DNA from: Segetibacter sp.
Lineage (GTDB): Bacteria; Bacteroidota; Bacteroidia; Chitinophagales; Chitinophagaceae
Direction: 5' to 3'
Assembly: GCA_021154405.1 (NCBI GenBank)
Contig: JAJKIP010000129.1
Span: forward strand, 1 to 58,182
Length of the DNA stretch: 58,182 nucleotides
The first letter of the stretch is position 1. The number at the start of each line of letters is the position of its first letter. The notes under the pieces are model-generated. The model did not search any database, had not been told where the DNA came from, and worked only from the letters and a program-made list of their open reading frames with translations. Shown here piece by piece: positions 28,009 through 37,252 of this stretch. The translations under genes were made by a program, and so were the position numbers.

Positions 28009-29214
28009 ATGAAAAAACTTTTCTTTCTCCTGATAATTGGAGCTATTCAATTAAGGTCCTCCGCTCAGGATCGTGAGCTCTGGATAAGCTATATGGATAA
28101 GATCGCGAGACCGGTGCTTTCCAATTTGGCAGAAGACAGGCTAAAAGAAAAAATGCCGGTTGAATTATCGAAACGAATCGATAATGCAAATAACCGAAGA
28201 CCAGTAGCTTACCTGGAAGCTTTTGGAAGAACCCTTTGTGGAATTGCACCCTGGCTGAATACCGAAGGTGGATCAAAAAAAGAAATTGATCTGCGTAACC
28301 AATATCGTCAATGGTCATTAAAAGCTATAACCAATGCCGTTAACCCTGGTGCCAAAGATTTTTTACAATGGAAAGGCGGTCAACCTTTGGTGGATGCCTC
28401 TTTCGTAGCTTATGGATTGATAAGATGCCCGTGGCTATGGGAACACCTGGATTCAACGGTAAAGAAACAGGTTGTTACTGCATTACAAACCACCCGTTCA
28501 ACACTGCCTGGCTATAATAACTGGATATTATTCTCGGGAATTATTGAAGCTTTTTTTTGTAAATACGGATATGAGTATGATATCCTTCGCATCGAATATT
28601 CAATTCGTGAATTTGCCAATCACTGGTATGTAGGGGACGGAATGTTTTCTGATGGAATGAATTTTCATTTTGATTACTACAATAGCATCGTTATCCATCC
28701 TCATTTAGCTGCTATATTAGATATCCTCAAAACAAAATCCCGGTCGTGGGACTGGTTTGTTCCCCGGCTGGATACAATTAATAAACGCTACGCAGAGATC
28801 CAGGAACGATTGATAAATTCAGATGGCAGCTACCCGGCAACAGGAAGATCAATCTGTTATAGAGCAGGTGTTTTTCATCATCTTTCTGATATCGCGTTAA
28901 GAAAGAAACTGCCTAATTCACTGCACCCGGCCCAGGTAAGAAGTGCATTGACGGCGGTGCTAAAAAAGACATTAGAGTCATCTTCTACTTTTAATAGAGA
29001 AGGCTGGCTGAATATAGGGCTCTATGGCAATCAGCCAGACCTGGCCGATGTCTATATTACTACAGGCAGCCTGTATATCTGCATGGATGCTTTTGTAGCG
29101 CTGGGATTAGCTCCTACAGATGAATTTTGGACAGCTCCTCCGGAACCCTGGACCTCCCTGAAAATATGGAAAGGGGAAGATGCACACCTGGATCATGCCC
29201 TGGATTTGAAATAA
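28009..29214 (+). CDS. DUF2264 / GH154-family protein
   Basis: A 401-residue secreted protein (signal peptide MKKLFFLLIIGAIQLRSSA). It matches DUF2264 proteins through RRPVAYLEAFGRTLCGIAPWL near the N terminus, the central YNNWILFSGIIEAFFCKYG, and GDGMFSDGMNFHFDYYNS, all consistent with an (alpha/alpha) toroid. Some members of this family are classified as GH154 and act as beta-glucuronidases in arabinogalactan breakdown. The acidic residues in GDGMFSDG are candidates for catalysis. It lies 16 bp after GH88 and ends the cassette. Specificity here is inferred from context only. Confidence 0.82.
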   Translation: MKKLFFLLIIGAIQLRSSAQDRELWISYMDKIARPVLSNLAEDRLKEKMPVELSKRIDNANNRRPVAYLEAFGRTLCGIAPWLNTEGGSKKEIDLRNQYRQWSLKAITNAVNPGAKDFLQWKGGQPLVDASFVAYGLIRCPWLWEHLDSTVKKQVVTALQTTRSTLPGYNNWILFSGIIEAFFCKYGYEYDILRIEYSIREFANHWYVGDGMFSDGMNFHFDYYNSIVIHPHLAAILDILKTKSRSWDWFVPRLDTINKRYAEIQERLINSDGSYPATGRSICYRAGVFHHLSDIALRKKLPNSLHPAQVRSALTAVLKKTLESSSTFNREGWLNIGLYGNQPDLADVYITTGSLYICMDAFVALGLAPTDEFWTAPPEPWTSLKIWKGEDAHLDHALDLK

Positions 29215-29424
29215 TTTATCAGCCATTGATTCTTTACCTGTTAGTTGCAGTTTCCAAACTTTAGCTGGCTAACAACTTATAAGCATTTATGGGGAATTAT
29301 ATACCCATGCAGGTTTTAATAATATGGCTTACAGTAAAATAAATATCAGCATTTTAAACTAAGGGATAACGATGGCAAGGGATTTGAAAATCATAGTTGC
29401 CCGGATATCTTGACGGGAACCACA

Positions 29425-30258
29425 ATGTACAGAAATACCATTTTATTATTAGCTCTGGCTGGGGTTGCCCTTTTAACAGGTTGCGGCAAACGAGGAGAGA
29501 AATACATAAGTCCGGCAGGTTATAATTTTCTGGTTTCTCATCAATACAAGCTTCCCCTTGAGCTGGATGAGATTTCAGGTGTGGCATTTTATGCAAAAGA
29601 TTCTTCCATTTTCGCTATTAATGATGAGAAAGGATGGCTTTATAAAATAAAACCGGGGAACCAGCTGGATATTCGCAGGTGGAAATTTTCTTCCGGTGCT
29701 GATTTTGAAGATCTGGTCCTGTTCGATAGCAGCTTTTACGTTTTACAAAGCAATGGAAATATTATAAAGATTTCCGTTCAGGATAGTGGAAATCTTGTAA
29801 CTCATGAGTATCCGTTTACATTTGGAAGAGAGAACGAATTTGAGATACTATATTATGATGATTCCCTCAAAAAAATGGTACTGATCTGCAAGGATTGTGA
29901 ATCAGATAAGAAGAAATCCCTTACTACCTTCACCTTTAATCCACATAACGGAACTTTCTCCGATTCTTCATTTACGATTGATGTGAAGCAGATAGCGTCA
30001 GCCATAAATGAGGAAAAACTGAAATTCAAGCCTTCTGCAGCAGCCATTAACCCAAAAGACGGACTTTTGTATATTATTTCATCGGTTAATAAATTGCTGG
30101 TAGTTGCGGACAGAAAGGGCGGCGTGAAAAAGGTGTATCCAATTGATCCTGGCTTATTTAAGCAACCTGAAGGCATCAGTTTCACCCCATCTGGTACCAT
30201 AATCATTTCAAATGAAGCGGCAGGGGTAGGTGTAGCGAATATCTTAATCTTCAAATAG
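29425..30258 (+). CDS. SdiA-regulated-like beta-propeller lipoprotein
   Basis: A lipoprotein of about 277 residues. The likely start is the ATG at 29425 (MYRNTILLLALAGVALLTGC gives the lipobox cysteine); an ATG at 29410 adds five residues. The mature part has propeller strands typical of the SdiA-regulated domain: LELDEISGVAFYAKDSSIF, FAINDEKGWLYKI, DFEDLVLFDSSFYVLQSNG and, at the end, QPEGISFTPSGTIIISNEA. Members are secreted beta-propellers of uncertain function, related to esterase-like phytase-type propellers. It is followed 12 bp later by the metallophosphoesterase-barrel gene, so it is probably the first gene of that operon; the 210 bp upstream contain only a weak hairpin at 29240-29273. 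Confidence 0.75.
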   Translation: MYRNTILLLALAGVALLTGCGKRGEKYISPAGYNFLVSHQYKLPLELDEISGVAFYAKDSSIFAINDEKGWLYKIKPGNQLDIRRWKFSSGADFEDLVLFDSSFYVLQSNGNIIKISVQDSGNLVTHEYPFTFGRENEFEILYYDDSLKKMVLICKDCESDKKKSLTTFTFNPHNGTFSDSSFTIDVKQIASAINEEKLKFKPSAAAINPKDGLLYIISSVNKLLVVADRKGGVKKVYPIDPGLFKQPEGISFTPSGTIIISNEAAGVGVANILIFK

Positions 30259-30270
30259 TAAAATCTGATC

Positions 30271-33200
30271 ATGAAAGTCCTGGTATTGATTGGCTGGCTG
30301 GTTTTGTCGTCCGAAATTTTATTAGCACAGGATTCTGTAAAAACAAAAATTATTCTTGTAGGAGATGCCGGATCACTGATAAATGGCAAGGCCATGGTGC
30401 TTGACGCTATCAAAGCCAATGTAAAGATGAACGAGAAAACTGTGGTGGTTTACCTCGGTGACAATCTTTATGATACGGGACTTCCCGATGAAACCTATAA
30501 CAGTTATACAGATTTAAAAGCGGCCCTTGATTCCCAGATAAATTTAATAAAAGACGCAAAGGTCCGTGGATACATGATCCCGGGCAATCATGACTGGGCG
30601 AATGGACGTGCATATGGATATCAAAATATCCTTCGTGAACAAAGCTATGTTGACCTGAATGGGGATGGGAAGATCCAGTTCTTTCCCAAGGGCGGATGCC
30701 CTGGCCCTGTGGCAATTGATATCAGCGATGATGTGGTACTGGTGATGATGGACAGCCAGTGGTGGATACAGGCAACTGACAAGCCCGGAATTGAGTCAGA
30801 TTGCGAATTCAAAACTGCTGATGAGGTGATCAGCGAGCTGGAAGATATTCTAAACAAGAACTTCAACAAGCTGGTTATACTTGCAACTCATCATCCTTTC
30901 AAAAGTAATGGTCCGCATGGCGGCTATTTTACGATTAAACAGCATGTTTTTCCTTTTACAGACAGTCGCGAAAATCTTTTCATTCCCTTACCTGTTCTCG
31001 GCTCAATTTATCCCATTGCCCGAAGCGTATTTGGTACGCCCCAGGATTTAAAACATCCTTTCTATACTAATATGACTAACCGCATTATGGCAGCGGTACG
31101 GACTCATCCTCATGTGATCCTGGTGGCAGGGCATGAACATGCACTACAGTTGCTGAATGACTCCAGTTATAATTTCGTGATCAGTGGTTCCGGCTCAAAA
31201 ACCACCCGGGTGTCTCCAGGCCGGAAAGCAAAGTTTGTAGCAAGAGCCAATGGATTTGCCACCCTTGATATCCTTAAAAACAAGACTGTGAGAGTGGATT
31301 ACTTCACATTAGATAAGAACAAACCGGACTCACTAAAACATGCCTATTCCGAAAACATACTTGATTACAGTAAGTTGCCACCCATACCTGAAGACACAAC
31401 CAGGAAGGTAGAATATGTTTATAGAGATTTTGTGGTAGCATCAGCAGGCAAGCATTATACAAAAACTACAAGCATTCAAAGGTTATTTAGTGGTGATAAT
31501 TATCGCAAGGAATGGGGAACTCCCGTGAGATTAAGAGTATTTAATATTAACAGGGAAAAGGGTGGTTTTACAATTGAAGGGGTAGGAGGAGGAAAGCAAA
31601 CCAAATCCTTAAAGCTGAAAGATAAACAGGGCCGTGAATGGTCACTCCGTACAATAGATAAAGATCCGGAAAAAGCAATACCCGAAAACTTCAGGGAAAG
31701 TTTTGCATCCAATATTATACAGGACCTGATTTCGGCTTCACATCCTTATGCTCCATTGGCATTACCTGTATTGGCTGATACAACAGGTGTGCTAATGTCT
31801 CCTTCAGAATTCTTTTTAGTTCCTGATGATCCTTCGCTGGGTTATTACCGTCCCCTGTTTGCCAACCAGGTTTGCATGCTGGAAAGAAAAGATCCTGAGG
31901 GTACGGAAGATACCAAGAGCAGTTATTCCATGTTCAATAAAATGAGAGAGGATAATGATCATACGGTTGACCAGCAGGCTGCCCTGCGTGCACGTTTGCT
32001 GGATATGCTGATTGCAGACTGGGACAGGCATCTTGATCAGTGGAGATGGTCTACCCGCGATACCGGCCAGGGTAAATTGTATACTCCCATTCCACGTGAC
32101 CGGGATCAGGCATTTTTCTATTCAGATGGATTAATTATGCGGTACGTAGCGCGCCGCCGGATGCCCTTTCTTAAAGGTTTGCGTTATAATATTCCAAAGG
32201 TTAACCAGCTTAATAAAGTGGCCAAGGACTTTGACAGATTGTTCCTGAACAGCCTGGATGAAAACGCCTGGAGGGATATCTCCAAAAAATTCGCTTCCCA
32301 GTTAACGAACGATAAGATCAATCAGGCAATGCACATGTTGCCTCCTGAAATATATGCAATAAATGGAAAAACGATTACTGACAAGCTGATCAGCCGACGG
32401 AATATTATTTCGCAGAGAGCGTTACAATACTATCACTTCCTTTCAAAAGAAGTAGCAGTGCTTGGTAGCAATGAAAATGAGAACTTCCATTTTACCGGTC
32501 AAAATGATTCCCTGAAACTTACGGTATATTCCTATCGAAAACATGCGGACAGCAATTTTGTGATGTATCAGCGGGTTTTTGATCCAAGGGTCACGCGAGA
32601 AATAAGATTATACGGCTTTAACGGAAATGACAAGTTTACTGTAGATAGCGGTTTGCATACCTCAATTCTGATAAGAATGATCGGTGGGCGCGGAAATGAT
32701 TCTTTCTATGTGAACAGCCCGGTGCGATCTGTGGTCTATGATATTTCAACGGAAAATAATTACCTGTCAGCCTCCAGTCGTACCAAAAAGATTTTTGAAA
32801 ACAACCCGAATATCAACGATTTCAATATCACCTGGTATAATTATCCTGTTAAAAGGTTCCCCCGTTTTTATGCAGGTATCAATGGTGACGATGGATTTAT
32901 GCTGGGTACCGGGTTTACCTTTATTAATTATGGCTTCCGGAAAGTTCCCTATGCCAATAGCCATGTAGGGCTTGCACTCTTTGCGCTTAACCGCAAAGCA
33001 TACCAGTTCAAATATAATGGAGAGCTGATTCATGCATTTGGAAGAACAGACCTGTTAATCAATGCCCGCGTCATTAATCCGGTACTAAATAACTTCTTTG
33101 GATTTGGTAACAGGACCAGAGTGGATCCTTCAAAGCCTATTTCTTTTTACAGAGTGCGTTACCGGGAAGCAGCCGCAGACCTATTGTTCCGGAGAAAACC

Positions 33201-33912
33201 CACACCCATTCTAAGTATAATATTCGGTCCTACTCTTTATCAATACTGGAACAGCTACAACAGCAATTCCCAATATATACTTGGTAAACCAGGGGCTTTC
33301 GGCCTGGATTCTGCTGAAGTATATAATGTAAAAACATATGTAGGAGGCAAAGTGGGCGTAGAATTAGATAATTTGAATAATCCTATATTCCCCACACGCG
33401 GTATCCGGTGGACTAATACTTTCAGCATGACCCAACCCCTCAACCATAACAGTCAGGCAATCAGCAAGCTTGAATCTGATATGGTGGTTTATGCCAGCCT
33501 GAAAATTCCGGCAAGAATTGTGGGTGTAATAAAGTTAGGAGGCGGCCATATTTTCAATGATAGCATCGAATACTTCCAGGCCCTTTCCCTTGGACAAAAT
33601 AATGTGTTGAGAGGTTTTAGGAAAAACCGGTTTTCGGGGCATTCTGTAGCATATGGAAGTCTGGAATTGCGGATAAAAGTGCTGGAAGGTAAATCCTATG
33701 TATTACCCGGGCAGGTAGGAGTCATTGCATTCAATGATATTGGTCGGGTTTGGTATAGAGGAGAGCAAAGCCGGAAATGGCATAATGTGATTGGCGGAGG
33801 GCTTTACTACAATCCATTTAACCTGGTAATTGTATCCGCCACTATCGGAGTATCGCCGGAAGAAACGGTATTCAATTTTTCAATCGGTACAAAATTTAAT
33901 CTAACATTTTAA
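30271..33912 (+). CDS. Metallophosphoesterase fused to a kinase-like segment and an Omp85/D15-like outer-membrane barrel
   Basis: A 1213-residue envelope protein. After a signal peptide (1-20) comes a calcineurin-like phosphoesterase (about 25-345): VGDAG, LGDNLYDTG, PGNHDWANG, ATHHPF and VAGHEHA supply the metal ligands. Residues about 395-640 form a second domain shared with the protein at 38372-40936: a glycine-rich GVGGGKQTKSLKLKD, then DMLIADWDRHLDQWRW (D583, D585, H587) and PIPRDRDQAFF (D610, D612). This spacing resembles the catalytic and metal-binding motifs of CotH/Fam20-type secreted kinases. The remainder is beta-strand rich and ends with LGQNNVLRGFRKNRFSG and a C-terminal F, as in BamA/TamA-like barrels. 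It starts 12 bp after the lipoprotein gene and ends 5 bp before the HD-PycTM gene. The kinase assignment is my inference. Confidence 0.8.
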   Translation: MKVLVLIGWLVLSSEILLAQDSVKTKIILVGDAGSLINGKAMVLDAIKANVKMNEKTVVVYLGDNLYDTGLPDETYNSYTDLKAALDSQINLIKDAKVRGYMIPGNHDWANGRAYGYQNILREQSYVDLNGDGKIQFFPKGGCPGPVAIDISDDVVLVMMDSQWWIQATDKPGIESDCEFKTADEVISELEDILNKNFNKLVILATHHPFKSNGPHGGYFTIKQHVFPFTDSRENLFIPLPVLGSIYPIARSVFGTPQDLKHPFYTNMTNRIMAAVRTHPHVILVAGHEHALQLLNDSSYNFVISGSGSKTTRVSPGRKAKFVARANGFATLDILKNKTVRVDYFTLDKNKPDSLKHAYSENILDYSKLPPIPEDTTRKVEYVYRDFVVASAGKHYTKTTSIQRLFSGDNYRKEWGTPVRLRVFNINREKGGFTIEGVGGGKQTKSLKLKDKQGREWSLRTIDKDPEKAIPENFRESFASNIIQDLISASHPYAPLALPVLADTTGVLMSPSEFFLVPDDPSLGYYRPLFANQVCMLERKDPEGTEDTKSSYSMFNKMREDNDHTVDQQAALRARLLDMLIADWDRHLDQWRWSTRDTGQGKLYTPIPRDRDQAFFYSDGLIMRYVARRRMPFLKGLRYNIPKVNQLNKVAKDFDRLFLNSLDENAWRDISKKFASQLTNDKINQAMHMLPPEIYAINGKTITDKLISRRNIISQRALQYYHFLSKEVAVLGSNENENFHFTGQNDSLKLTVYSYRKHADSNFVMYQRVFDPRVTREIRLYGFNGNDKFTVDSGLHTSILIRMIGGRGNDSFYVNSPVRSVVYDISTENNYLSASSRTKKIFENNPNINDFNITWYNYPVKRFPRFYAGINGDDGFMLGTGFTFINYGFRKVPYANSHVGLALFALNRKAYQFKYNGELIHAFGRTDLLINARVINPVLNNFFGFGNRTRVDPSKPISFYRVRYREAAADLLFRRKPTPILSIIFGPTLYQYWNSYNSNSQYILGKPGAFGLDSAEVYNVKTYVGGKVGVELDNLNNPIFPTRGIRWTNTFSMTQPLNHNSQAISKLESDMVVYASLKIPARIVGVIKLGGGHIFNDSIEYFQALSLGQNNVLRGFRKNRFSGHSVAYGSLELRIKVLEGKSYVLPGQVGVIAFNDIGRVWYRGEQSRKWHNVIGGGLYYNPFNLVIVSATIGVSPEETVFNFSIGTKFNLTF

Positions 33913-33917
33913 TAAAT

Positions 33918-35180
33918 ATGAAAGCCGTGCAAGTGGATATATTAAAACAGTGCGAGGATTATGTTAGTTCGTTGTATGAATCTGACCATAATCATAACCT
34001 GGTCTATCATAGCATTGATCACACTCGCAAGGTTGTAGACCATGTGAACGAGATCGCTTCCCATTATGAACTGGAGGAAAAAGATATCATAGTTCTCAAT
34101 CTGGCAGCGTGGTTTCATGACACCGGTCATTTATATGAGGACCCTATTGATCATGAAAAGAAAAGCGTTAAACTGATGCGTGACTGGATTGAGACGAAGG
34201 ATATTTATGCTGCGCTGGCGGATGAGATCGAAAGAACTATCATGGCCACCCGTATCGACAGTGAGCCTTCCAATTTGCGGGAGCAGATCATCAAGGATGC
34301 CGATACCTATCATTTCGGCACCAAAGATTTCAAAGTTTTTGACAAATTGATGAAGAAGGAGATGAAGCTGAGAAACCTGGACACCATCTTGATGGATTGG
34401 GAAAAGAATACGCTGGCTCTCCTGGCGCATCATCAGTATTATACTGACTATTGCAAAAATTTACTGGAAGAAAGAAAAAGAAAGAATATGGCTAAGATAA
34501 AAAAGCGTATCAACGAGATATATGCATCCAATAGTAGCGAGACGCTGATACCTGAAACCAAAAAGTCAAATGAGGATGGAAAGGACATGAATAAACCAAG
34601 TGGTTTTATCACCAAGGGTATTCAGACCATGTTGCGCCTTACTTCTGAGAACCATATGCGTCTTAGTGATATGGCAGATAACAAGGCTAATATCCTGATC
34701 AGTGTAAATGCCATAATCATATCAGTGATACTATCCGTTTTGATCAGAAAGATCGAAGTGGACAGGCACCTGACAATTCCAACCATGATCTTCCTTGCCA
34801 GTTCACTCACTACTATTGTGCTGGCCATACTTTCCACGCGGCCAAAGATCACCACTGGTAATTTTACCCGGGACCAGGTGCTGAACCGTCAAACCAACCT
34901 GTTGTTCTTTGGAAATTTTCATAAGGTGAAGCTGGAAGAGTACAAGTGGGGGATGAGCACCATGATGCGTGACCCGAATTATCTCTATGGTTCTGTAGTT
35001 GATGATATTTATTACCTTGGGCAGGTACTGGGAAGAAAATATCGCCTTGTGCGTATCGCCTATAATGTATTCATGATCGGCATTATTACTTCCGCTATCG
35101 CATTTATTATCGCCATAATGGTCAATGATGCAACCGCACAGGGACCGAAGGTCATAGAAGGAACGGGATCCCCGTTTTAA
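33918..35180 (+). CDS. HD phosphohydrolase fused to a Pycsar-effector (PycTM/DUF5706) membrane domain
   Basis: A 420-residue protein with two modules. Residues about 10-190 are an HD domain with ligands H35 (YHSIDH), H67-D68 (WFHDTG) and D127 (IIKDADTYHF), expected to bind two metals and hydrolyse a phosphoester or nucleotide. A charged linker (190-230) leads to a membrane module (240-405) with the PycTM signature LSDMADNKANILISVNAIII, helices at about 258-277, 286-305 and 383-402, and the conserved DDIYYLGQVLGRKYRLVRIA. In Pycsar antiphage systems PycTM effectors bind cCMP or cUMP and damage the inner membrane. Here a class III cyclase is encoded two genes downstream, with polyphosphate kinase between them. 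It could be a defence effector or a housekeeping sensor; the sequence does not decide. Confidence 0.88.
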   Translation: MKAVQVDILKQCEDYVSSLYESDHNHNLVYHSIDHTRKVVDHVNEIASHYELEEKDIIVLNLAAWFHDTGHLYEDPIDHEKKSVKLMRDWIETKDIYAALADEIERTIMATRIDSEPSNLREQIIKDADTYHFGTKDFKVFDKLMKKEMKLRNLDTILMDWEKNTLALLAHHQYYTDYCKNLLEERKRKNMAKIKKRINEIYASNSSETLIPETKKSNEDGKDMNKPSGFITKGIQTMLRLTSENHMRLSDMADNKANILISVNAIIISVILSVLIRKIEVDRHLTIPTMIFLASSLTTIVLAILSTRPKITTGNFTRDQVLNRQTNLLFFGNFHKVKLEEYKWGMSTMMRDPNYLYGSVVDDIYYLGQVLGRKYRLVRIAYNVFMIGIITSAIAFIIAIMVNDATAQGPKVIEGTGSPF

Positions 35181-35188
35181 TAAAAGAT

Positions 35189-37252
35189 ATGTACCACAAC
35201 AGGGATATAAGCTGGCTTGGATTTAATTATCGCGTATTACAGGAAGCAGCAGATAAAACTGTGCCTTTGATGGAACGGATCAAGTTTGTTTCAATCTTCT
35301 CATCCAATATGGATGAGTTTTTTCGTGTTCGTTATCCCATAATACTGCTATATTCTCAACTAAAAAACAAAACATTAAACAAGATAATTCCTCCGCCAGA
35401 TAAAGACCTTGCTGAAAGAGTTCAGCAAATGGTTCCCGGACAATTTGCTGAGTTTGGAAGCATACTGAATAAGGACCTGATTCCCGGTTTATCAAAGGAA
35501 GGCATTGAATTATATTATAATAAACCGATCCCACCTGATTTGTCTGGCCAGATCAGGGAAATCTTCTTTTCGCGCATACTCGCCTTTATGCAGCCCGTTT
35601 TTATCCGTGAATCCTTAAAAGAAGATCTCTTCCTTGAAAGCAACAAGTTATACCTGCTGGTTCTCCTGAAAAAACCGGGCGAGGAATTATTACAACATGC
35701 AATAGTCAATATTCCCGCTGATAAGCTACCCCGCTTCTATACCCTGGAATCAGATGATGATAAACGTCATATTGTTTTCATCGATGATATCATCCGTGAT
35801 AATCTGCCCTGTATCTTCATCGGTTTCAAGGTACATTCCAGCTATAGTTTCAAACTTACCCGTAATGCAGAACTCTATCTGGATGAAGAAAATTATAAAA
35901 AGGATATTTTAAAGGAGCTGGAAAAGAAGCTGGAAAAAAGAGATGAGGGTGCACCTACCCGGTTCCTGTTTGAAGAAGGCATGCCCACCAGTGTGCAGAA
36001 ATTCCTGGCATCCTCCCTTGGGCTAAAATATGAACAGCTTTATGCTGGTGGCCGTTACCATAACCTTAGTGATCTGGCCAAACTTCCTGTTAAGGATAAG
36101 CATCTTGTTTACCCGGAATTAAAACAATTACGATCTGTACAACTGGATGATTGTGGTGATATTTTCCGCCGCATCGAGAAAAATGATGTGCTGTTACATT
36201 TTCCTTATCATAGCTATAGTCCCGTGCTTACCTTGTTTAACCAGGCAGCCATTGACCCGGATGTGAAACTGATTTATGTAACGCTTTACCGCATTGCAGC
36301 TGATTCTCATATCGCCAATGCCCTGATAAGCGCGGCCAAGAATAAAAAGGAAGTAGTGGTATTCGTAGAATTGAAGGCGCGTTTTGATGAAGCCAATAAT
36401 ATACGGTGGTCAAAAGAAATGGAAAAGGCAGGAGTAAAGATCATTTACAGCATTCCGCGGATTAAGGTTCATTCCAAGATTGCCCTGATCCAAAAACAAA
36501 CCCCGGAAGGTACTGTAAAGTCTTACGCATACATCGGCACTGGTAACTTCAATGAAACTACTGCCCGCTTTTATACAGATCATGCATTATTTACTACTGA
36601 TTCTTCCATTAACAGGGATCTTCAGAGACTATTCAAATTCCTGCGGACCCGTTCCAGGCCTGTGAAAAAAGCAGCCCGTGAATTTGAGTCTATCCTGGTC
36701 TCCCAATATAATATGACGGATATATTTGAACAGGAGATCAATGCTCAGATCAAACGGAAGAAAAAAAACCTGTCAGCCTGCATACGAATCAAACTCAATA
36801 ACCTGGAAGATACGGGGATGATTGACCTTTTATACAAAGCTGCAAAGGCCGGCGTTCAGATAAAATTGGTAGTGAGAGGCATCTGTGCGCTGAATACACA
36901 GGAAAAAGGATTAAAAGGGAACATTGAAGTGAAAAGAATTGTGGACAGGTTTTTGGAACATAGCCGGATATTCATTTTTGGCGAAGAGGGCAAGACCAAA
37001 ATTTATATGGGATCTTCAGACTGGATGACCCGCAATCTTTTTCATCGAATTGAGGTATGTGTGCCTGTTAAACAACAGAACCTCGCCCGGGAGCTGGAAG
37101 ATTATTTTACTATCCAATGGAACGACCATATTAAAGCTTCGTCTGTGGAAATGGAAAATTCCTCTTACATACAGGATAATGATGGAATAAAAGCTGAGGG
37201 AAAACGAGGTTCGCAGGAGGAGATATACAATTATCTAAAAACCCGTCAATGA
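35189..37252 (+). CDS. ppk1: Polyphosphate kinase 1
   Basis: A 687-residue enzyme that reversibly polymerises the gamma-phosphate of ATP into polyphosphate. The full PPK1 layout is present: N-terminal domain (RDISWLGFNYRVLQEA, SSNMDEFFRVRY), head domain, and two phospholipase-D-like C-terminal domains. The autophosphorylated histidine is H428 in RIKVHSKIALI, and the second essential histidine is H591 in FLEHSRIFIFG. YIGTGNFNETTARFYTDHALFT is also diagnostic. It starts 8 bp after the HD-PycTM gene and overlaps the cyclase gene by 4 bp, so all three are probably translated from one mRNA. No exopolyphosphatase (Ppx) gene is adjacent. Confidence 0.96.
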   Translation: MYHNRDISWLGFNYRVLQEAADKTVPLMERIKFVSIFSSNMDEFFRVRYPIILLYSQLKNKTLNKIIPPPDKDLAERVQQMVPGQFAEFGSILNKDLIPGLSKEGIELYYNKPIPPDLSGQIREIFFSRILAFMQPVFIRESLKEDLFLESNKLYLLVLLKKPGEELLQHAIVNIPADKLPRFYTLESDDDKRHIVFIDDIIRDNLPCIFIGFKVHSSYSFKLTRNAELYLDEENYKKDILKELEKKLEKRDEGAPTRFLFEEGMPTSVQKFLASSLGLKYEQLYAGGRYHNLSDLAKLPVKDKHLVYPELKQLRSVQLDDCGDIFRRIEKNDVLLHFPYHSYSPVLTLFNQAAIDPDVKLIYVTLYRIAADSHIANALISAAKNKKEVVVFVELKARFDEANNIRWSKEMEKAGVKIIYSIPRIKVHSKIALIQKQTPEGTVKSYAYIGTGNFNETTARFYTDHALFTTDSSINRDLQRLFKFLRTRSRPVKKAAREFESILVSQYNMTDIFEQEINAQIKRKKKNLSACIRIKLNNLEDTGMIDLLYKAAKAGVQIKLVVRGICALNTQEKGLKGNIEVKRIVDRFLEHSRIFIFGEEGKTKIYMGSSDWMTRNLFHRIEVCVPVKQQNLARELEDYFTIQWNDHIKASSVEMENSSYIQDNDGIKAEGKRGSQEEIYNYLKTRQ

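Noticed and set aside
29240-29273. Imperfect hairpin downstream of the GH154-like gene
   Set aside because: Only short 5-bp arms with internal loops and no T-run; too weak to list as a terminator separating the polysaccharide locus from the next operon.
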